A stretch of 64,000 bases of DNA from Persicaria tinctoria (GCA_037127255.1 JBANSL010000016.1:8434501-8498500), one strand, 5' to 3'; positions 50,274 through 62,872 are shown, counted from the first letter of the stretch. Notes: generated by a model from the sequence alone, not told the origin. Program-made: numbers and translations.

Positions 50274-51250
50274 TGTAAAACCTAGATTCGTCTAGAAATC
50301 GGTTTTGGATAGCGGAAGCGTAATAGATCTAAAGCAATAAATGAAAGATCAAACGAAAAATCACAAGCAATCGAGCACTCAAGCAGTTTTACGTGGTTCG
50401 GTATAAAACCTACATCCACGGGGCCTCAAGAGTTGGCCGAATCCACTATAAGAGAGTTCGTACAAGGGATGATACAAGCAATGAAAGCAAGCAACCCTAA
50501 TCTAACATGCATGTGAATAAGAGGTACAAGGAAGAAGAAGAAATCCCCCTATATGGGATAAAACCAGAAGATCGATAGAGAAATCGATCTCTAGAACCCT
50601 AGATCTCAGAAGACGAGGAGAGCGGCCACCCAGGAGAACGCCGGAGCTCGATTCACCTTCCAGAGAAGCCACCAGCAACCTTTCTTCTCCGAGCGCTCAA
50701 GAACCGACGGCAAGAGAATGAGAGAAAGCTCCAAACCCTAGAAACCCTAATCGGAGAAAGAGAGCGTTTGTGAGGAGAGAGAAGACAGAAGCTGAAGTGT
50801 CCAGCTCTCAGGGAGGAAGCGACGCTTTATAGCTAGGTCAAGAGCCAAACACCAAAACGCAGCGCTCCACATAAAGAGGTAGGGTTAGCTCCGCGTCCAT
50901 GGGCTCTGGGCTACCAGCTCATCCTTGTTGAGATCCATTAGGCCGAGTAATGGGCTAAAGCCCAATACCAGGTAAGGTTACTTCTTCCCAATCATACCTT
51001 ATACAAGATATATGTATATAGTATAGTTTATACATATATATGTTTAACCCCGCTATAGTATAGTCTCATTAGAGGATCAAGCCTATAAAAAAGGCTCAAT
51101 ACGACTCAGTCGAGACGCATACCTATAGTGCAACATATATGTATAATATATACTATAATATACATGTATAATCATCATACACACATACATGTCCAAACAA
51201 ACATATAAAGAATATTACATGCCAAAGGAAAACTTAGGAAAGTAAACACA
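50274..51250 (-). repeat. 3' LTR of the copia element
   Basis: It pairs without visible gaps with 54514-55490; by eye about 18 substitutions separate them. It starts tgtaaaacctagattcgtct. The outer end is uncertain by about 16 bases: the polypurine tract would place it at 51266 (ending acaaaca), but the other LTR does not share 51251-51266. Confidence 0.9.
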
Positions 51251-51255
51251 TATCA

Positions 51256-54170
51256 TTACAAACACCCCTCTACTTTTCTAAGTCTTGCACTGGGCAGACT
51301 CAGACTCAACATGTAAGTGGATTCTTCATGGCCAGGTCCGTCCTCAGCCCAAGCATACATCACACCATCTTTAAGTTTAAAAATCCATTTGCAATCAATA
51401 AGTCTTGCATTTTTAGGTTTAACAACTAAAGTCCAGGTTTGGTTAACCTTCATAGACTCAATCTCTTCATCCATAGCCTTTTTCCAATTCTTATAGTGAG
51501 CACACTTTAAAGCCTGTTCATAAGTTTCAGGTGTAAATGATTTAACCACATCATAAACAAGGCAAGCAAATTCAACAACGTTATTTATGAACCTTTTATT
51601 TGGAATGACAGTCCTAGGACTCCTATCCCTAGTCAACTACCAATCAGTGAGATCATGTCTTTCAGCAACTGAAGAACTAGAGGAACCAGAACCAGAAGCA
51701 GGCATAGACTCAACAATAATATCCTCATCCACAGAAATAGGAGAAACAGAAGAGAAAGGCAAAACAGTAGGTTCAATAACAGGTTCATTAGGTTCCCCAC
51801 CCAATTGGTGAGGTTGCACAACCACAGAGTCAGAAGGGGTAGAAACAGAAGAGAGAGTAAGAGGAGGGGAGGGAGAATAACCAGTATCAAACTCATCATC
51901 ATAATCAGTTTCAATGTTCTTAGGAACATAGAACTGATCACCATTGTGTTCCTGCAGGTTAGTATCATGAATAGTAGGAACATAAGTCATTTTAAAGTGA
52001 AACTCATTCTCATTAAAAATAACATTCCTACTCACAATAGTTTTATAAGCTCCAGGTTGAACAAGTAACAATTTATAACCTTTAACACCTTGAGGATATC
52101 CCAATAGAACACACTTTTGTGACCTGGGATTCAACCTGCCTTGGTTAATGTATGAATATACAATGCAACCAAAAGGTTTAAGATGATCAAGGTGAGGTTT
52201 TCTTTTATACCACAGTTCATAAGGAGTCTTAAAATCAATCACAGAAGAAGGGGTTCTATTTATCAAATATGCAGCAGTCATAACAGCTTCACCCCACAAA
52301 GAATGCTTTAAACCAGAGGAAATAAGTATGCATCTAGCCTTTTCAAGAAGAGTCATGTTCATCCTCTCAGCAGTACCATTCTGCTGGGGAGTTCCAGGAA
52401 TTGTCAAGTGTCTTTTAATACCATTATGTTTACAATAAGCATCAAACAAGGAATTACAGAACTCAAGACCATTGTCAGTTTTTAAGCACTTAACAAATAG
52501 GCCAGTTTCTTTTTCAACCATAGATTTCCAATGTTTAAAAGTTTCAAAAGCTTCATCTTTAGTTTTCAACATAAACACCCAAACTTTTCTACTATAATGG
52601 TCAATCAAGGACATAAAATATCTTTTCAAACCAAAAGTAGATATTTGGGCAGGGCCCCATAGATCAGAATGAATATAATCCAAATGAGCAGTTGAAACAT
52701 ATGCAGATGATTTAAAACTTTTCCTAGTATGCTTACCTAAAACACAGTTTTCACATAATTCAATGGAACATGGTTTAGCAGGAATAACACCAGATTTATA
52801 CAAGTTCTCAAGACCTTTATTACCAATATGACCTAACTTGACATGCCATAACATAGAATCATGCATAGACATAGGCTTATCAATGGCAATAAAAGCAGTA
52901 GCAGAGGAATTCACCACAGGAGTAGCAATCGGTTCATATAATCCAGCTTTTCTTAAGCATTTAATCTCAGGTTTACTATCCTTAGTAACAATCCTCACAC
53001 CATCAGAACTGTACACATCATATTTTAATTCCTCAAGAGCACTTTCAGACAATAAGTTTCTTCTTAGATCAGGCACCCATTTAACATCCTTTATAACTCT
53101 AACAACATTGTCAAACATTCTTAAAGCAACAGAACCAACACCTTTTATTTTAAGCACAGAATGATCACCTAGCATGACAGTACCAACATCATAGCATTTA
53201 AGGTCAGAAAACCAAGACTTATGGAAGATAGCATGCATAGTACATCCAGAATCTAAAATCCAAGCATTGGAGTCACCAGAATTTAACAAAGCAAGCACTT
53301 CATGAGTATAATAAGGATGAGATTCAAGCACAGCAGAGACATTAGGCTTTTTACCAGCAAGCCTTTCATCTTTCTTCCTCTTAAAGCAGTGTTTCTCAAT
53401 GTGACCAGATTTTGAGCAGTAAGAACACATAAGGTGAAATTTATCAGGTTTACCACTTTGATGATTTTCAGTTTTACTGGAATCTTTTTTAGGTGGTTTG
53501 TTGTTGTTATTGTTGTTATTATTCTTATTGCCTTTAAACCTACCTCTAGCAACAAGAACCTCATTCTTATTGTCAGGTTTATGGTCATTTTTAAGCTCAT
53601 ACTTGTTTATAAAGACCTTTAAAGCATCATTTTTCTGAATAATGGACTCAAGAATAATTTTCTTTTCCAGTTTATCAGTACTGTATTGTACAACATCTTT
53701 AAAAGTATCAAATTGAGCAGGCAAAGAATTTAACAACAAAACACATTGCTGAGTTTCCTCAACTTTACCACCACATCTTTGCAAATCTTGAAGAATAGTC
53801 AGAAATTTATCAAAATTATCAGACAAGGGACAGGAAACATCCATCTTGAAATTAAACAGCTTATTAAACAAATTAACACGGGAAGGGAGATATTTTACCA
53901 AGTACAAACCTTCAAGACCTTCCCAAAGCTTTTCAGCAGTGTCAAAATTTAATACCTGTCTAGCAGCTTCGTCACTTAAGCGAAGCATGACTTCACTGTG
54001 AGCCTGTTGATCAGTTTCAAAGATTTTGTCCTTTGATGTCCCTTCTGGAAACTTGTTGGTTACAGCAACCCAACACTTTTCCTTGATGAGAATAGCCTTC
54101 ATCTTCAGCTGCAACATAGCAAAGTCTGTGTGGCCATTGAAGGCTTCAGGTAAGTGCCTTTATCACCCAT
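51256..54170 (-). pseudogene. Copia gag-pol: gag, protease and integrase present, RT truncated
   Basis: The probable gag start is the ATG at 54170 (MGDKGTY). A one-base frameshift near 54150-54120 leads into the long open frame 54117-51637. In order: gag helices; an Asn run; the zinc knuckle CSYCSKSGHIEKHC (about residue 231); protease with WILDSGCTMH (about 290); the GAG-pre-integrase block HVKLGHIGNKGLENLYKSG; the integrase core with DLWGP, KTDNGLEF and TPQQNGTAER (its Asp, Asp and Glu present); and a Pro/Ser-rich linker. A TAG at 51639-51637 interrupts it. The frame then continues (51636-51256) through the RT entry WKKAMDEEIESM and CKWIFKLKDGV, where sequence jumps to a non-RT tail. The catalytic YVDD region and RNase H are absent. 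This is a recent, partly open but defective copy. Confidence 0.9.
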
Positions 54171-54498
54171 AGCTGTTTTATTGTACATGTAGAACAACTG
54201 AACAGTTAGTAAATAAATTAAAGAGCACAAAAACGATTCAAGAAAATATGAATCTAACAGTGCAACTAAGGATCCTATCAAGCCAAGCACAAAACAAGAA
54301 AACTTGAAGATCAGAAGCACTCAAAACACAAGATCCAAGCACAGAAGACCTAGATCTAGCAAACAAGGGTGTGGTACGTCGTGCAGGGGGGGGTGCTGCA
54401 CCAGCGATGTCGCCTTTTAGGTCAGCCCGAGGCCCTACACCCGTTCCCTATCCCTAGAACTCAACAATGAGCCAGGAAATCAAGAACGCGACACTCAA

Positions 54499-54510
54499 GC
54501 TCTGATACCA
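54499..54510 (-). promoter_or_regulatory. Primer-binding site (initiator tRNA-Met type)
   Basis: The minus strand reads TGGTATCAGAGC three bases after the end of the 5' LTR, the standard plant copia site for priming by initiator methionine tRNA. Confidence 0.9.
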
Positions 54511-54513
54511 CGT

Positions 54514-55490
54514 TGTAAAACCTAGATTCGTCTAGAAATCGGTTTTGGATAGCGGAAGCGTAATAGATCTAAAGCAATAAATGAAAGATCAAACGAAAAA
54601 TCACAAGCAATCGAACACTCAAGCAGTTTTACGTGGTTCGGTATAAAACCTACATCCACGGGGCCTCAAGAGTTGGTCGAATCCACTATAAGAGAGTTCG
54701 TACAAGGGATGATACAAGCAATGAAAGCAAGCAACCCTAATCTAACATGCATGTGAATCAGAGGTACAAGGAAGAAGAAGAAATCCCCCTGTATGGGATA
54801 AAACCAGAAGATCGATAGAGAAATCGATCTCTAGAACCCTAGATCTCAGAAGACGAGGAGAGCGGCCACCCAGGAGGATGCCCGAGCTCGATCCACCTTC
54901 CAGAGAAGCCACCAGCAACCTTTCTTCTCCGAGCGCTCAAGAACCGACGACAAGAGAATGAGAGAAAGCTCCAAACCCTAGAAACCCTAATCGGAGAAAG
55001 AGAGCGTTTGTGAGGAGAGAGAAGACAGAAGCTGAAGTGTCCAGCTCTCAGGGAGGAAGCGACGCTTTATAGCTAGGTCAAGGGCCAAACACTAAAACGC
55101 AGCGCTCCACATAAAGAGGTAGGGTTAGCTCCGTGTCCATGGGCTCTGGGCTACCAGCTCATCCTTGTCGAGATCCACTGGGCCGAGTAATGGGCTAAAG
55201 CCCAATACCAGGTAAGGTTACTTCTTCCCAATCATACCTTATACAAGATATATGTATATAGTATAGTTTATACATATATATGTTTAACCCCGCTATAGTA
55301 TAGTCTCGTTAGAGGATCAAGCCTATAAAAAAGGCTCAATACGACTCAGTCGAGACGCATACCTATAGTGCAACATATATGTATAATATATACTATAATA
55401 TACCTGTATAATCATCATACACACATACATGTCCAAACAAACATATAAAGAATATTACATGCCAAAGAAAAACTTAGGAAAGTAAACACA
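54514..55490 (-). repeat. 5' LTR of the copia element
   Basis: The same 977 bp as the left copy, followed at its outer end by tgtcaactgcc. A clean five-base target duplication is not visible: left flank catat(t) and right flank catgt differ by one base under one choice of boundary. Confidence 0.9.
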
Positions 55491-56287
55491 TGTCAACTGC
55501 CTCTGCTCGACACAATTGCGTCAACTATCTAAATTATTGATCAAAAGCTTAAACTCTTCCACCCATTTTTGTTTTGGTCTGTTTTGTGCAATATTTTGGC
55601 ATCCTAAACAACACAAACACAAAATGTGTTAGTTTAACATTATCAATGTCCAATTGAGGCTTGTATAACATTTTGTAAGAGATAAATTACATTTGACTTC
55701 TTCCAAATTGAATATGCAATGTGGTTAAGACAAGAATATAATGTCGTCTCAGTGTCCAATTGAGGCCCTCCTGAGTACCCCATTAGCGATTGCAAACTCC
55801 GATATAACATTTTCACCATGCTCGTCCTCTTCAACATCATCCTGCTCATCCTCGGGACCATTTCCTTCATCATTTTCTTCAGCATCACCCTGCTCATCCT
55901 CGGGGACCATTTTCTTCATAATCTTCTTCACCATCATTTTCAAATAGTCTCATATACTCCAGCTCAGCCTCCAATCTAGAACTGTTAATGACTAATGTTG
56001 GAGATTCTTTATATTTAATACTCACGGAGGTATGTTTCTAGTAAATCACTCCGAACATTTTTATTTCATCCAATGTGGAATAGTAGTTATTATATTCGAT
56101 GGGTAACTGTTAGTCAATACAGCTGTTAGATGATTCCCTAGAGTAATTTATTACTGGTGCATTTAATCTCTCTCATTAGCTTTATCTATTTATTGTTTTA
56201 TGATAGTTCCTAGGAGTATGTTGAAGGGTTAATCTCTCATTCGTAATTATAAATATCAGGATTATCATGAGAATAAGATTAATTGAT
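55491..56287. other. Gap with an acidic-repeat ORF remnant
   Basis: On the minus strand, about 55970-55740, a short frame is very rich in Glu/Asp with repeated EDEQ(G/D)D units (EDEQGDAEENDEGNGPEDEQ). It derives from a tandem DNA repeat (cctgctcatcctcggg) present about twice. No start, splice frame or known domain can be defended, so it may be a gene fragment or transposon debris. The remainder is AT-rich. Confidence 0.4.
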
Positions 56288-56390
56288 ACGGGGTTAGCCG
56301 TAGGATGGCCCGATCTTCGACAATCAAACAATAATTAACAAGAACGGAAGCAAAGACTCAAGAACAAGAACAAATACTCGAAAACGCAGC

Positions 56391-58115
56391 AATAGAAGAC
56401 TCGACAAAACAATGAAATAAAGACCGATAGAAGGGTGATTTGAACTAAGGTAGAACGAGATAAAGACCCCAGGCCTCCTAAGAGGGTAGGAACCACGTAT
56501 CAACGACTACAAAACCCGCATCTACAACCTTACACAATCAAGCGGACAACTTGGAGGTACAAGGAGGGGACTTGTGATTACCAGGATCACCAAGCTATCG
56601 CGAGGTTGATGAACTCAAAGCAGAACAAGCAAGATCTATACCAATAGTTGCAATCGACGAGCCACGCTTCGAGTCGATTGACTTTCTCTCAATTGTGTTT
56701 CACACAAACTGAAATTTTCATAAAAGAGACGTCTACTGTTCACAAAGAGATCAGCCGTCAATATATAACCTAGGGCTGATTTAGATGGAAAATAATAATT
56801 AAAAGAATAATTAAAAATAACCCTTAAATTACCTAAAATAACTTAAGTAAATAAGGTCTCTAAAAATAGCAACAAATAAAGTTTCAACACTTAACAAACT
56901 CCCGTCAAAACAGTGACAGCTTGCAAAGATGGTAATTTTCGGCCAAGATCCATGTCGAACCTGGAAAAACCTTCAACAGAAAAGTTGTAGATCTCTTCGT
57001 CCTCGTTCCGACAAAGTGTGGAACGCCTCAATCCGATTAATATTGACTCCGTACGACTCAATTTACTGAGACGTTGAAAAGTTGTCAAATGCTGAACGAA
57101 TCTAAAACGTCAAGCTTCCACCTTTGCACCTTCTCCCATGGTGGAGCATTCTTCTTCCTCTTGAGGATGACATCATTCTCGTGAGCTCGAATCATAGGTC
57201 CATCCCCAAGTATAGATGAGTCCGAAGGTGTAAGGGATGGTCCCGCATCATCCGCAACAATAGAAGACTCGACAAAACAATGAAATAAAGACCGATAGAA
57301 GGGTGATTCGAACTAAGGTAGAACGAGATAAAGACATCAGGCCTCCTAAGAGGGTAGGAACCAAGTATCAACGACTACAAAGCCCGCCTTTACAACCCTA
57401 CACAACCAAGCGGGCAACTTGGAGGCACAAGGAGGAGACTTGTGATTACCAGGATCACCAAGCTCTCGCGAGCTTGATGAACTCAAAGCAAATCAAGCAA
57501 GATCTATACCAATAGTTGCAATCAACGAGCTACGCTTTGAGTCGATTGACTTTCTCTCAATTGTGTTTCACACAAACTGAAATTTTCATAAAAGAGACGT
57601 CTACCGTTTATAAAGAGATCAGCCGTCAATATATAACCTAGGGCTGATTTAGATGGAAAATAATAATTAAAAGAATAATTAAAAATAACCCCTAAATTAC
57701 CTAAAATAACTTAAATAAATAAGGTCTCTAAAAATAGCAACAAAGAAAGTTTCAACACTTAACAAATTCCCGTCAAAACGGTGACAACTTGCAAAGATGG
57801 TGATTTTCGGCCAATCTCCATGTCGAATCTGGAAAAACCTTCAACAGAAAAGTTTTAGATTTCTTCGTTCTCGTTCCGACAAGGTATGGCACGCCTCAAT
57901 CCGATTGATATTGACTCCGTACGACTCAATTTACTGAGACGTCGAAAAATTGTCAAATCCTAAACGAATCTAAAACGTCAAGCTTCCACCTTTGCACCTT
58001 CTCCCATGGTGGAGTCTTCTTCTCCCTCTTGATGATGACATCATTCTTGTGAGCTCGAATCATAGGTCCATCCCCAAGTATAGATAAGTCTGGAGGTGTC
58101 TGGGATGTTCCCGCA
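56391..58115. repeat. Tandem direct repeat, period 868 bp, two full copies
   Basis: Starts aatagaagactcgacaaaac at 56391 and again at 57259. The copies stay aligned over their length with scattered substitutions, for example gggctgatttagatggaaaa and tcttcgt(c/t)ctcgttccgaca. Copy one ends in a short junction gcatcatccgc; copy two runs on into gypsy coding sequence. Confidence 0.85.
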
Positions 58116-58215
58116 GGCCGCATCATCCTCCCTTTCTTGAAAAGGATTCGACCTCGAATCCAAGGTCGCATAAGATTCCGCAAAAGCATCCACACGAGCT
58201 CCTGGATCAAATATC

Positions 58216-58872
58216 TCATGCCCATGGAAACTCCTCACAAGGCCGAATGTAGCTTGTTACAAAACCAAGAAAAGAAACTTGATTAGCGCACAATTCAAAT
58301 TGCATTTCATCTTCATAAGGTTTTAATTGAATATGCACTTTAGCTTGTTCATTTATCTCTAAGTTTTCATCCAACACTAGCAAGTTTTCTTCCTTTTTCA
58401 AGACTGGATTGTCAATCATATCAAGGCTAGCAATATTAGAACAAGTTTCACTATCAATGATCATATGATAACTTTTGTCTTTTTCTAAGCATTTAGTATG
58501 ACACAAATCTTCACTTTGATTATCATCACAAGGCATAGGTTGAACACTTGAAACTTTACTAACAACCAAAGAATCATCATGATCACAGTCAATGCAATCA
58601 TTATCAACATAGGCAATTAAATTAAAATCTTGATCATTTTCAACACGCTCTTCAATTTTATCAACAAACTGATTATTTACAATAGAAGAAACATTTGGTG
58701 GAATAGCATTAGTAGGTGGAATAGGATGAGTTTCTTCCCTTTCATTAGATGACACTTCATCTCTAGGTGGGACTCCTTGTCCGAACACCGTATTAGAGCC
58801 AAAACGCTGAAACTCTATTGCCGTCAAGCTTTTATTCATCTTAGCAACAAAGAAAGTTTCAACACTTAACAA
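58216..58872 (-). pseudogene. Gypsy polyprotein fragment: protease core joined to an RT scrap
   Basis: An open frame of 218 residues without its natural start or end. The middle reads DKSYHMIIDSETCSNIASL, matching the gypsy retropepsin site, which is usually IIDxGS/TC.N; Asp is kept while the Gly is replaced. Upstream is an acidic linker. Near the end ANQVSFLGFVTS matches the RT segment that follows the YxDD box, so the intervening RT has been deleted. It then runs into post-integrase sequence. Not functional. Confidence 0.7.
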
Positions 58873-59253
58873 ATTCCCGTCAAAACAGTGACAGCTTGCA
58901 AAGATGGTGATTTTCGGCCAAGCTCCATGTCGAATCTGGAAAAACCTTCAACAGAAAAGTTGTAGATCTCTTCGTCCTCGTTCCGACAAGGTATGACACG
59001 CCTCAATCCGATTAATATTGACTCCGTACGACTCAATTTACTGATACGTCAAAAAGCTGTAAAATGTTGAACGAATCTAAAACGTCAAGCTTCCACCTTT
59101 GCACCTTCTCCCATGGTGGAGCCTTCTTCTTCCTCTTGAGGATGACATCATTCTCGTGAGATCGAATCATAGGTCCATCCCCAAGTATAGATGAGTACGA
59201 AGGTGTCTGGGATGGTCCCGCATCATTAATCCTTTCATCTTCAATCTCTCTCA

Positions 59254-59265
59254 TGGTATTAGAGC
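59254..59265 (+). promoter_or_regulatory. Copia primer-binding site without an LTR
   Basis: TGGTATTAGAGC differs by one base from the initiator-tRNA-Met site. It directly follows tcaatctctctca, which ends CA like an LTR end, but sequence only 27 bases upstream already belongs to the gypsy repeat, so the 5' LTR is nearly all gone. Confidence 0.6.
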
Positions 59266-62200
59266 TCTTGAGAGATCTGAGTTTTTAAAACCTTTGGTTG
59301 CCACCTTTTCCGCCTATCCACTACCTTTTTTACCATCATTTTGGCCGCCACCTTTGCCGCCTATCCATCACCTATTTTTTGCCATGACATCATATTCTTC
59401 TCCTGCCAATATCGCAGCTGAAATCAAACGCCTACAGAATGTTCTACAGGTTTTTGAATCTTCCCCTGACTCGGTGTATTGTGAGTCTTTGGCTCTCACT
59501 AGTACCCAAAATCATCTTTATGACCAGCAATGGATTCTGGACAGCGACACAACAGATCATATGACAAATGATCGGGATTTGTTTTCTTCATATCAGCCCT
59601 TTACCTATCAGAAGCAACTCATTGCTGCCAATGGGACCTCAACACCCATTTTAGGTATTGGCACTGTTACTTCCATCTTCTCCATTCCTTTTTGTAATGC
59701 TTTATTCATTCTCAATCTCTCATCTAATCTTATATCTATTAAGAAATTGGTTCATGATCTGAACTGTGAAGTCGTGTTCTCTCCTTCGGGTTGTGAAATA
59801 AAAGAGTTAGTCTCGGGGAAAATGATTGGACGTGGTAGAGAAAGTGGGAGCCTCTACTTCTTAGAGAAACCTCATGGTACTATTTGTCTTAGCACCGCAA
59901 ATTCAGCCACTACCGGTCAAAGCACCACAAATTCAGATAAACTTTGGCTCCAACACCACCGCCTAGGTCATCCTTCTCTTTCCTTGATGAAGCACATTCT
60001 TCCTAGTCTTTTTATTGGCTTAGAATCAGAAAAAAATCTTGTCTGACCTACTTGTGAAAAAGCCAAACACAAACGTGTCTCATTTCCTCTTCGAGATAAA
60101 AGATGCCTTGTTCCTTTTGAGGTAATCCATAGTGATATTTGGGGTCCTACATCGGTGAAGAATATAAATGGGTCTAGCTTCTTACTTTGATTGATGATTG
60201 CACCAGGGTTACATGGATGTTCCTGCTCAAACACAAATATGAAGTGAGTATTATCATTCCTGCATTTTATGCTATGATTCTCAATCAATTTGGCAAATCC
60301 ATTCAACGCTTCCGATCCGATAATGCCAAAGATTACTTTAATCAAACCCTTTCCTCATTCTTCACCACAAAAGGCATTATTCATTAGTCTTCTTGTGTGT
60401 ATACACCACAACAAAATGGCCGTGCTGAGCAAAAAAATGGGCATATTCTTAATGTTACTAGAGCTATCATGTTTCAATCTAATGTTCCAAAGTTCTATTG
60501 GGGAGAAGCAGCTCTCACCGCTGTGTATTTAATAAACTGAACCCCTTCAAAAGCGTTGAAGTACCAAACTCCGCTAAAACACCTTCAATCCTTCTTCCCT
60601 ACTCTCTCAATTCAATTTCTCATAGGTTAGAGCCTAAGATCTTTGGCTGCACTGTTTACGCCCATATTCATTCTCCTGGTAGGGGAAAACTTGATCCTAG
60701 AGCTCAGAAATGCATCTTTATAGGTTATTCCACCACAAAGAAGGGTTACAAGTGCTATTGCCCTCTTACTAAACACACCTATGTTACTGCAGACCTTACT
60801 TTTGCTGAAAATATACCATATTACAGCTCCTTGCAGCCTGCTCAAGTCCTTAATAATCCCGAGTGTGGGGACTCCATTTCAGAAGAATTTTTCACCACCA
60901 TTGGTCCACCAACGGCTCCTGTTGTGACCCCTATCACACCTGAACCTCCATCTGATGACATCAACCCCGAGATACTCCATGTCACGGTTGATACCTTCAT
61001 TGAGACATCCACATCAATTTTAGACAATCCACCCTTATCGCAGGGTGATGTCCTTCCCACCCACACTTCACCTCAACCACCACCACCACCACAAATTCCA
61101 CCCTTATCGCAGGGCGATGTCCTTCCCACTTAGACATCACCTCAACCACCACTACCACAAATTCCGCAAATCACTTTTCCTCGATTCGATAAGAAGTACT
61201 TCAGAAAGGTCCCCTCTTCAAGCAAGCCTGTTTCAATCTCTGATCCAGGTCCTGCGCCTGTTGCACCTCCATCAGCACCTACACCTGTCCTACCCATTGC
61301 TCTCAGTAAAGGATCAAGGGCTTGTACAAAAAGACCCCTTTATCCCATGTCCAATTATGCTTCTCTTGACAAATTTTCTAATCAACACTAACAATTTCTG
61401 ACCAACCTTGATCAGATTCGAATTCCTAAGAATGTTAGAGAAGCATTCCAATCAGCTGAGTGGAAAAATGCTATGAAGGAAGAGATGGGAGCTCTTGAGG
61501 CTAATCCCACGTGGGAGTTGGTGGACAATCCACCTGGTCACAACATTGTGAGTTGCAAATGGGTCTATGCAGTCAAGTACCATGCCGATGTTCTCTTGCT
61601 AGGTACAAAGTCCGTCTAGTGGCTCGTGGCTTCACTCAAACTTATGGTTTGGATTATCAGGAAACATTTGCTCCGGTTGCCAAGATGTCTACTCATCTTG
61701 ACTGGGAGCTGTATCAATTTGATGTAAAGAATGCGTTCCTCAACGGGTATCTCAATGAGGATATCTATATGAGCTTACCTTCAGGTTTTTCCTCCAGCTC
61801 TCCTCGTCATGTCTGCAAGCTAAAGAAAGCTTTGTATGGTCTGAAGCAATCTCCTCGTGCCTGGTTTGGCAGATTTAGGAGTGTGAGGCTTGCTGCAGGA
61901 TATGCTCATAGCCAGGGTGACCATACTCTATTTGTAAGGCACTCTGACTCCGGGGGAGTAAGTATCCTCCTTGTTTACGTGGATGACATTATTATGACCG
62001 ACAATGATCCTGTCGAACAAGCTCGCTTGAAAGCTACACTCACTCGAGAATTTGAGGTAAAGGAACTTGGTCGGATGAAGTACTTCTTGGGAATTGAAGT
62101 AGCTCGATCTAAATCTGGTATATTTATCTCCCAACAAAAATATACCAAGGATCTTCTTCAAGAGGCAGGGATGGAAGATTGCAAACCATTGTCTACTCCT

Positions 62201-62872
62201 ATTGACTACAACCAGAAAATTGGCAAAGCTGAAACTGAACCGGAAGTGGGCAAGAAATTGTACCAAAAATTATGTGGGAAATTGATATATCTTGCTCACA
62301 CCAGACCGGACATCGCTTTCTCAGTGAGTGTCATTAGTCAACTCATGCAAGACCCTAGAGAACCACATCTCCAAGCCGCATATAGGATACTTAGGTATCT
62401 TAAAGGTACTTCAGGGAAAGGTATTATGTTCACCAAAAGTAACAAGCTTCTACTTGAAGCTTATTCAGACGCTGACTATGCTGGTGATATTGTAACAAGA
62501 CGCTCTACTACAGGTTTTTGCGTATACCTTGGTGAGAATTTGGTTGCTTGGAGAAGTAAGAAGCAAGGAGTTATTGCACGATCAAGCGCTGAAGCTGAAT
62601 TTCGCGCATTGGCACATGGAATTTGTGAATTATTATGGATGAGAATCATTTTAAATGACTTGAGAGTTCAGTGGGAAGATCCTATGAAGCTATTTTGTGA
62701 CAATAAGTCTGCCATCAATATAGCTCATGATCCTGTGCAGCATGACAAGACGAAACATGTGGAAATTAACCGGCATTTTATCAAAGAAAAAATTGATGTA
62801 GGAATCATTCAAATTTCTCATGTTTCCTCTGAATTTCAGCTGACAGATCTTCTCACCATGCTGATTTTGTAG
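59266..62872 (+). pseudogene. Degenerate Ty1/copia gag-pol, plus strand
   Basis: Gag is missing apart from a short leader around 59384. Then come protease (WILDSDTTDHMT, with the catalytic DSG changed to DSD, near 59535), GAG-pre-integrase (LWLQHHRLGHPSLSLMKHIL), integrase (HSDIWGP near 60130, RFRSDNAKDYF near 60310, [13 protein letters not shown] near 60405), RT (RYKVRLVARGF near 61600, DVKNAFLNGYLNEDIYMSLP, YVDDI near 61976) and RNase H (SDADYAGD, FCDNKSAI, HVEINRHFI). Stops interrupt it at 60044, 60187, 60385, 60537 and 61131, with frameshifts near 60046, 60540 and 61597. About a dozen residues are missing after AKMST. The end is cut at QLTDLLT. It is inactive, although 61511-62872 is one open frame. 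Confidence 0.92.

Larger units (their letters stand above)
50274..55490 (-). mobile_element. Ty1/copia LTR retrotransposon with internal pol deletion
   Basis: Two 977-bp direct repeats (50274-51250 and 54514-55490) flank an internal region read on the minus strand, so the right copy is the 5' LTR. A primer-binding site complementary to initiator tRNA-Met and a gag-protease-integrase ORF follow. Reverse transcriptase breaks off soon after its start, and RNase H is missing. A purine run AGTAGAGGGG next to the left LTR is the probable polypurine tract. The element cannot move by itself but keeps both LTRs, gag and the priming sites. Confidence 0.92.
56288..59245 (-). mobile_element. Rearranged Ty3/gypsy remnant with 868-bp tandem repeats
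   Basis: Copies of one segment lie at about 56391-57255, 57259-58115 and, partly, 58840-59227. Each clear copy on the minus strand ends its coding part with GDGPMI and PPWEKVQRWKLD, the post-integrase tail of plant gypsy polyproteins, then runs into 3' non-coding sequence. Between copies two and three lies a protease/RT-junction ORF (58872-58216), and beside it DSRSNPFQERED-type sequence near 58160. No intact LTR pair was seen. It is a deletion and recombination product. Confidence 0.7.

Noticed and set aside
51805..53952. Plus-strand ORFs within the copia element
   Set aside because: Shadows of the long minus-strand gag-pol frame.
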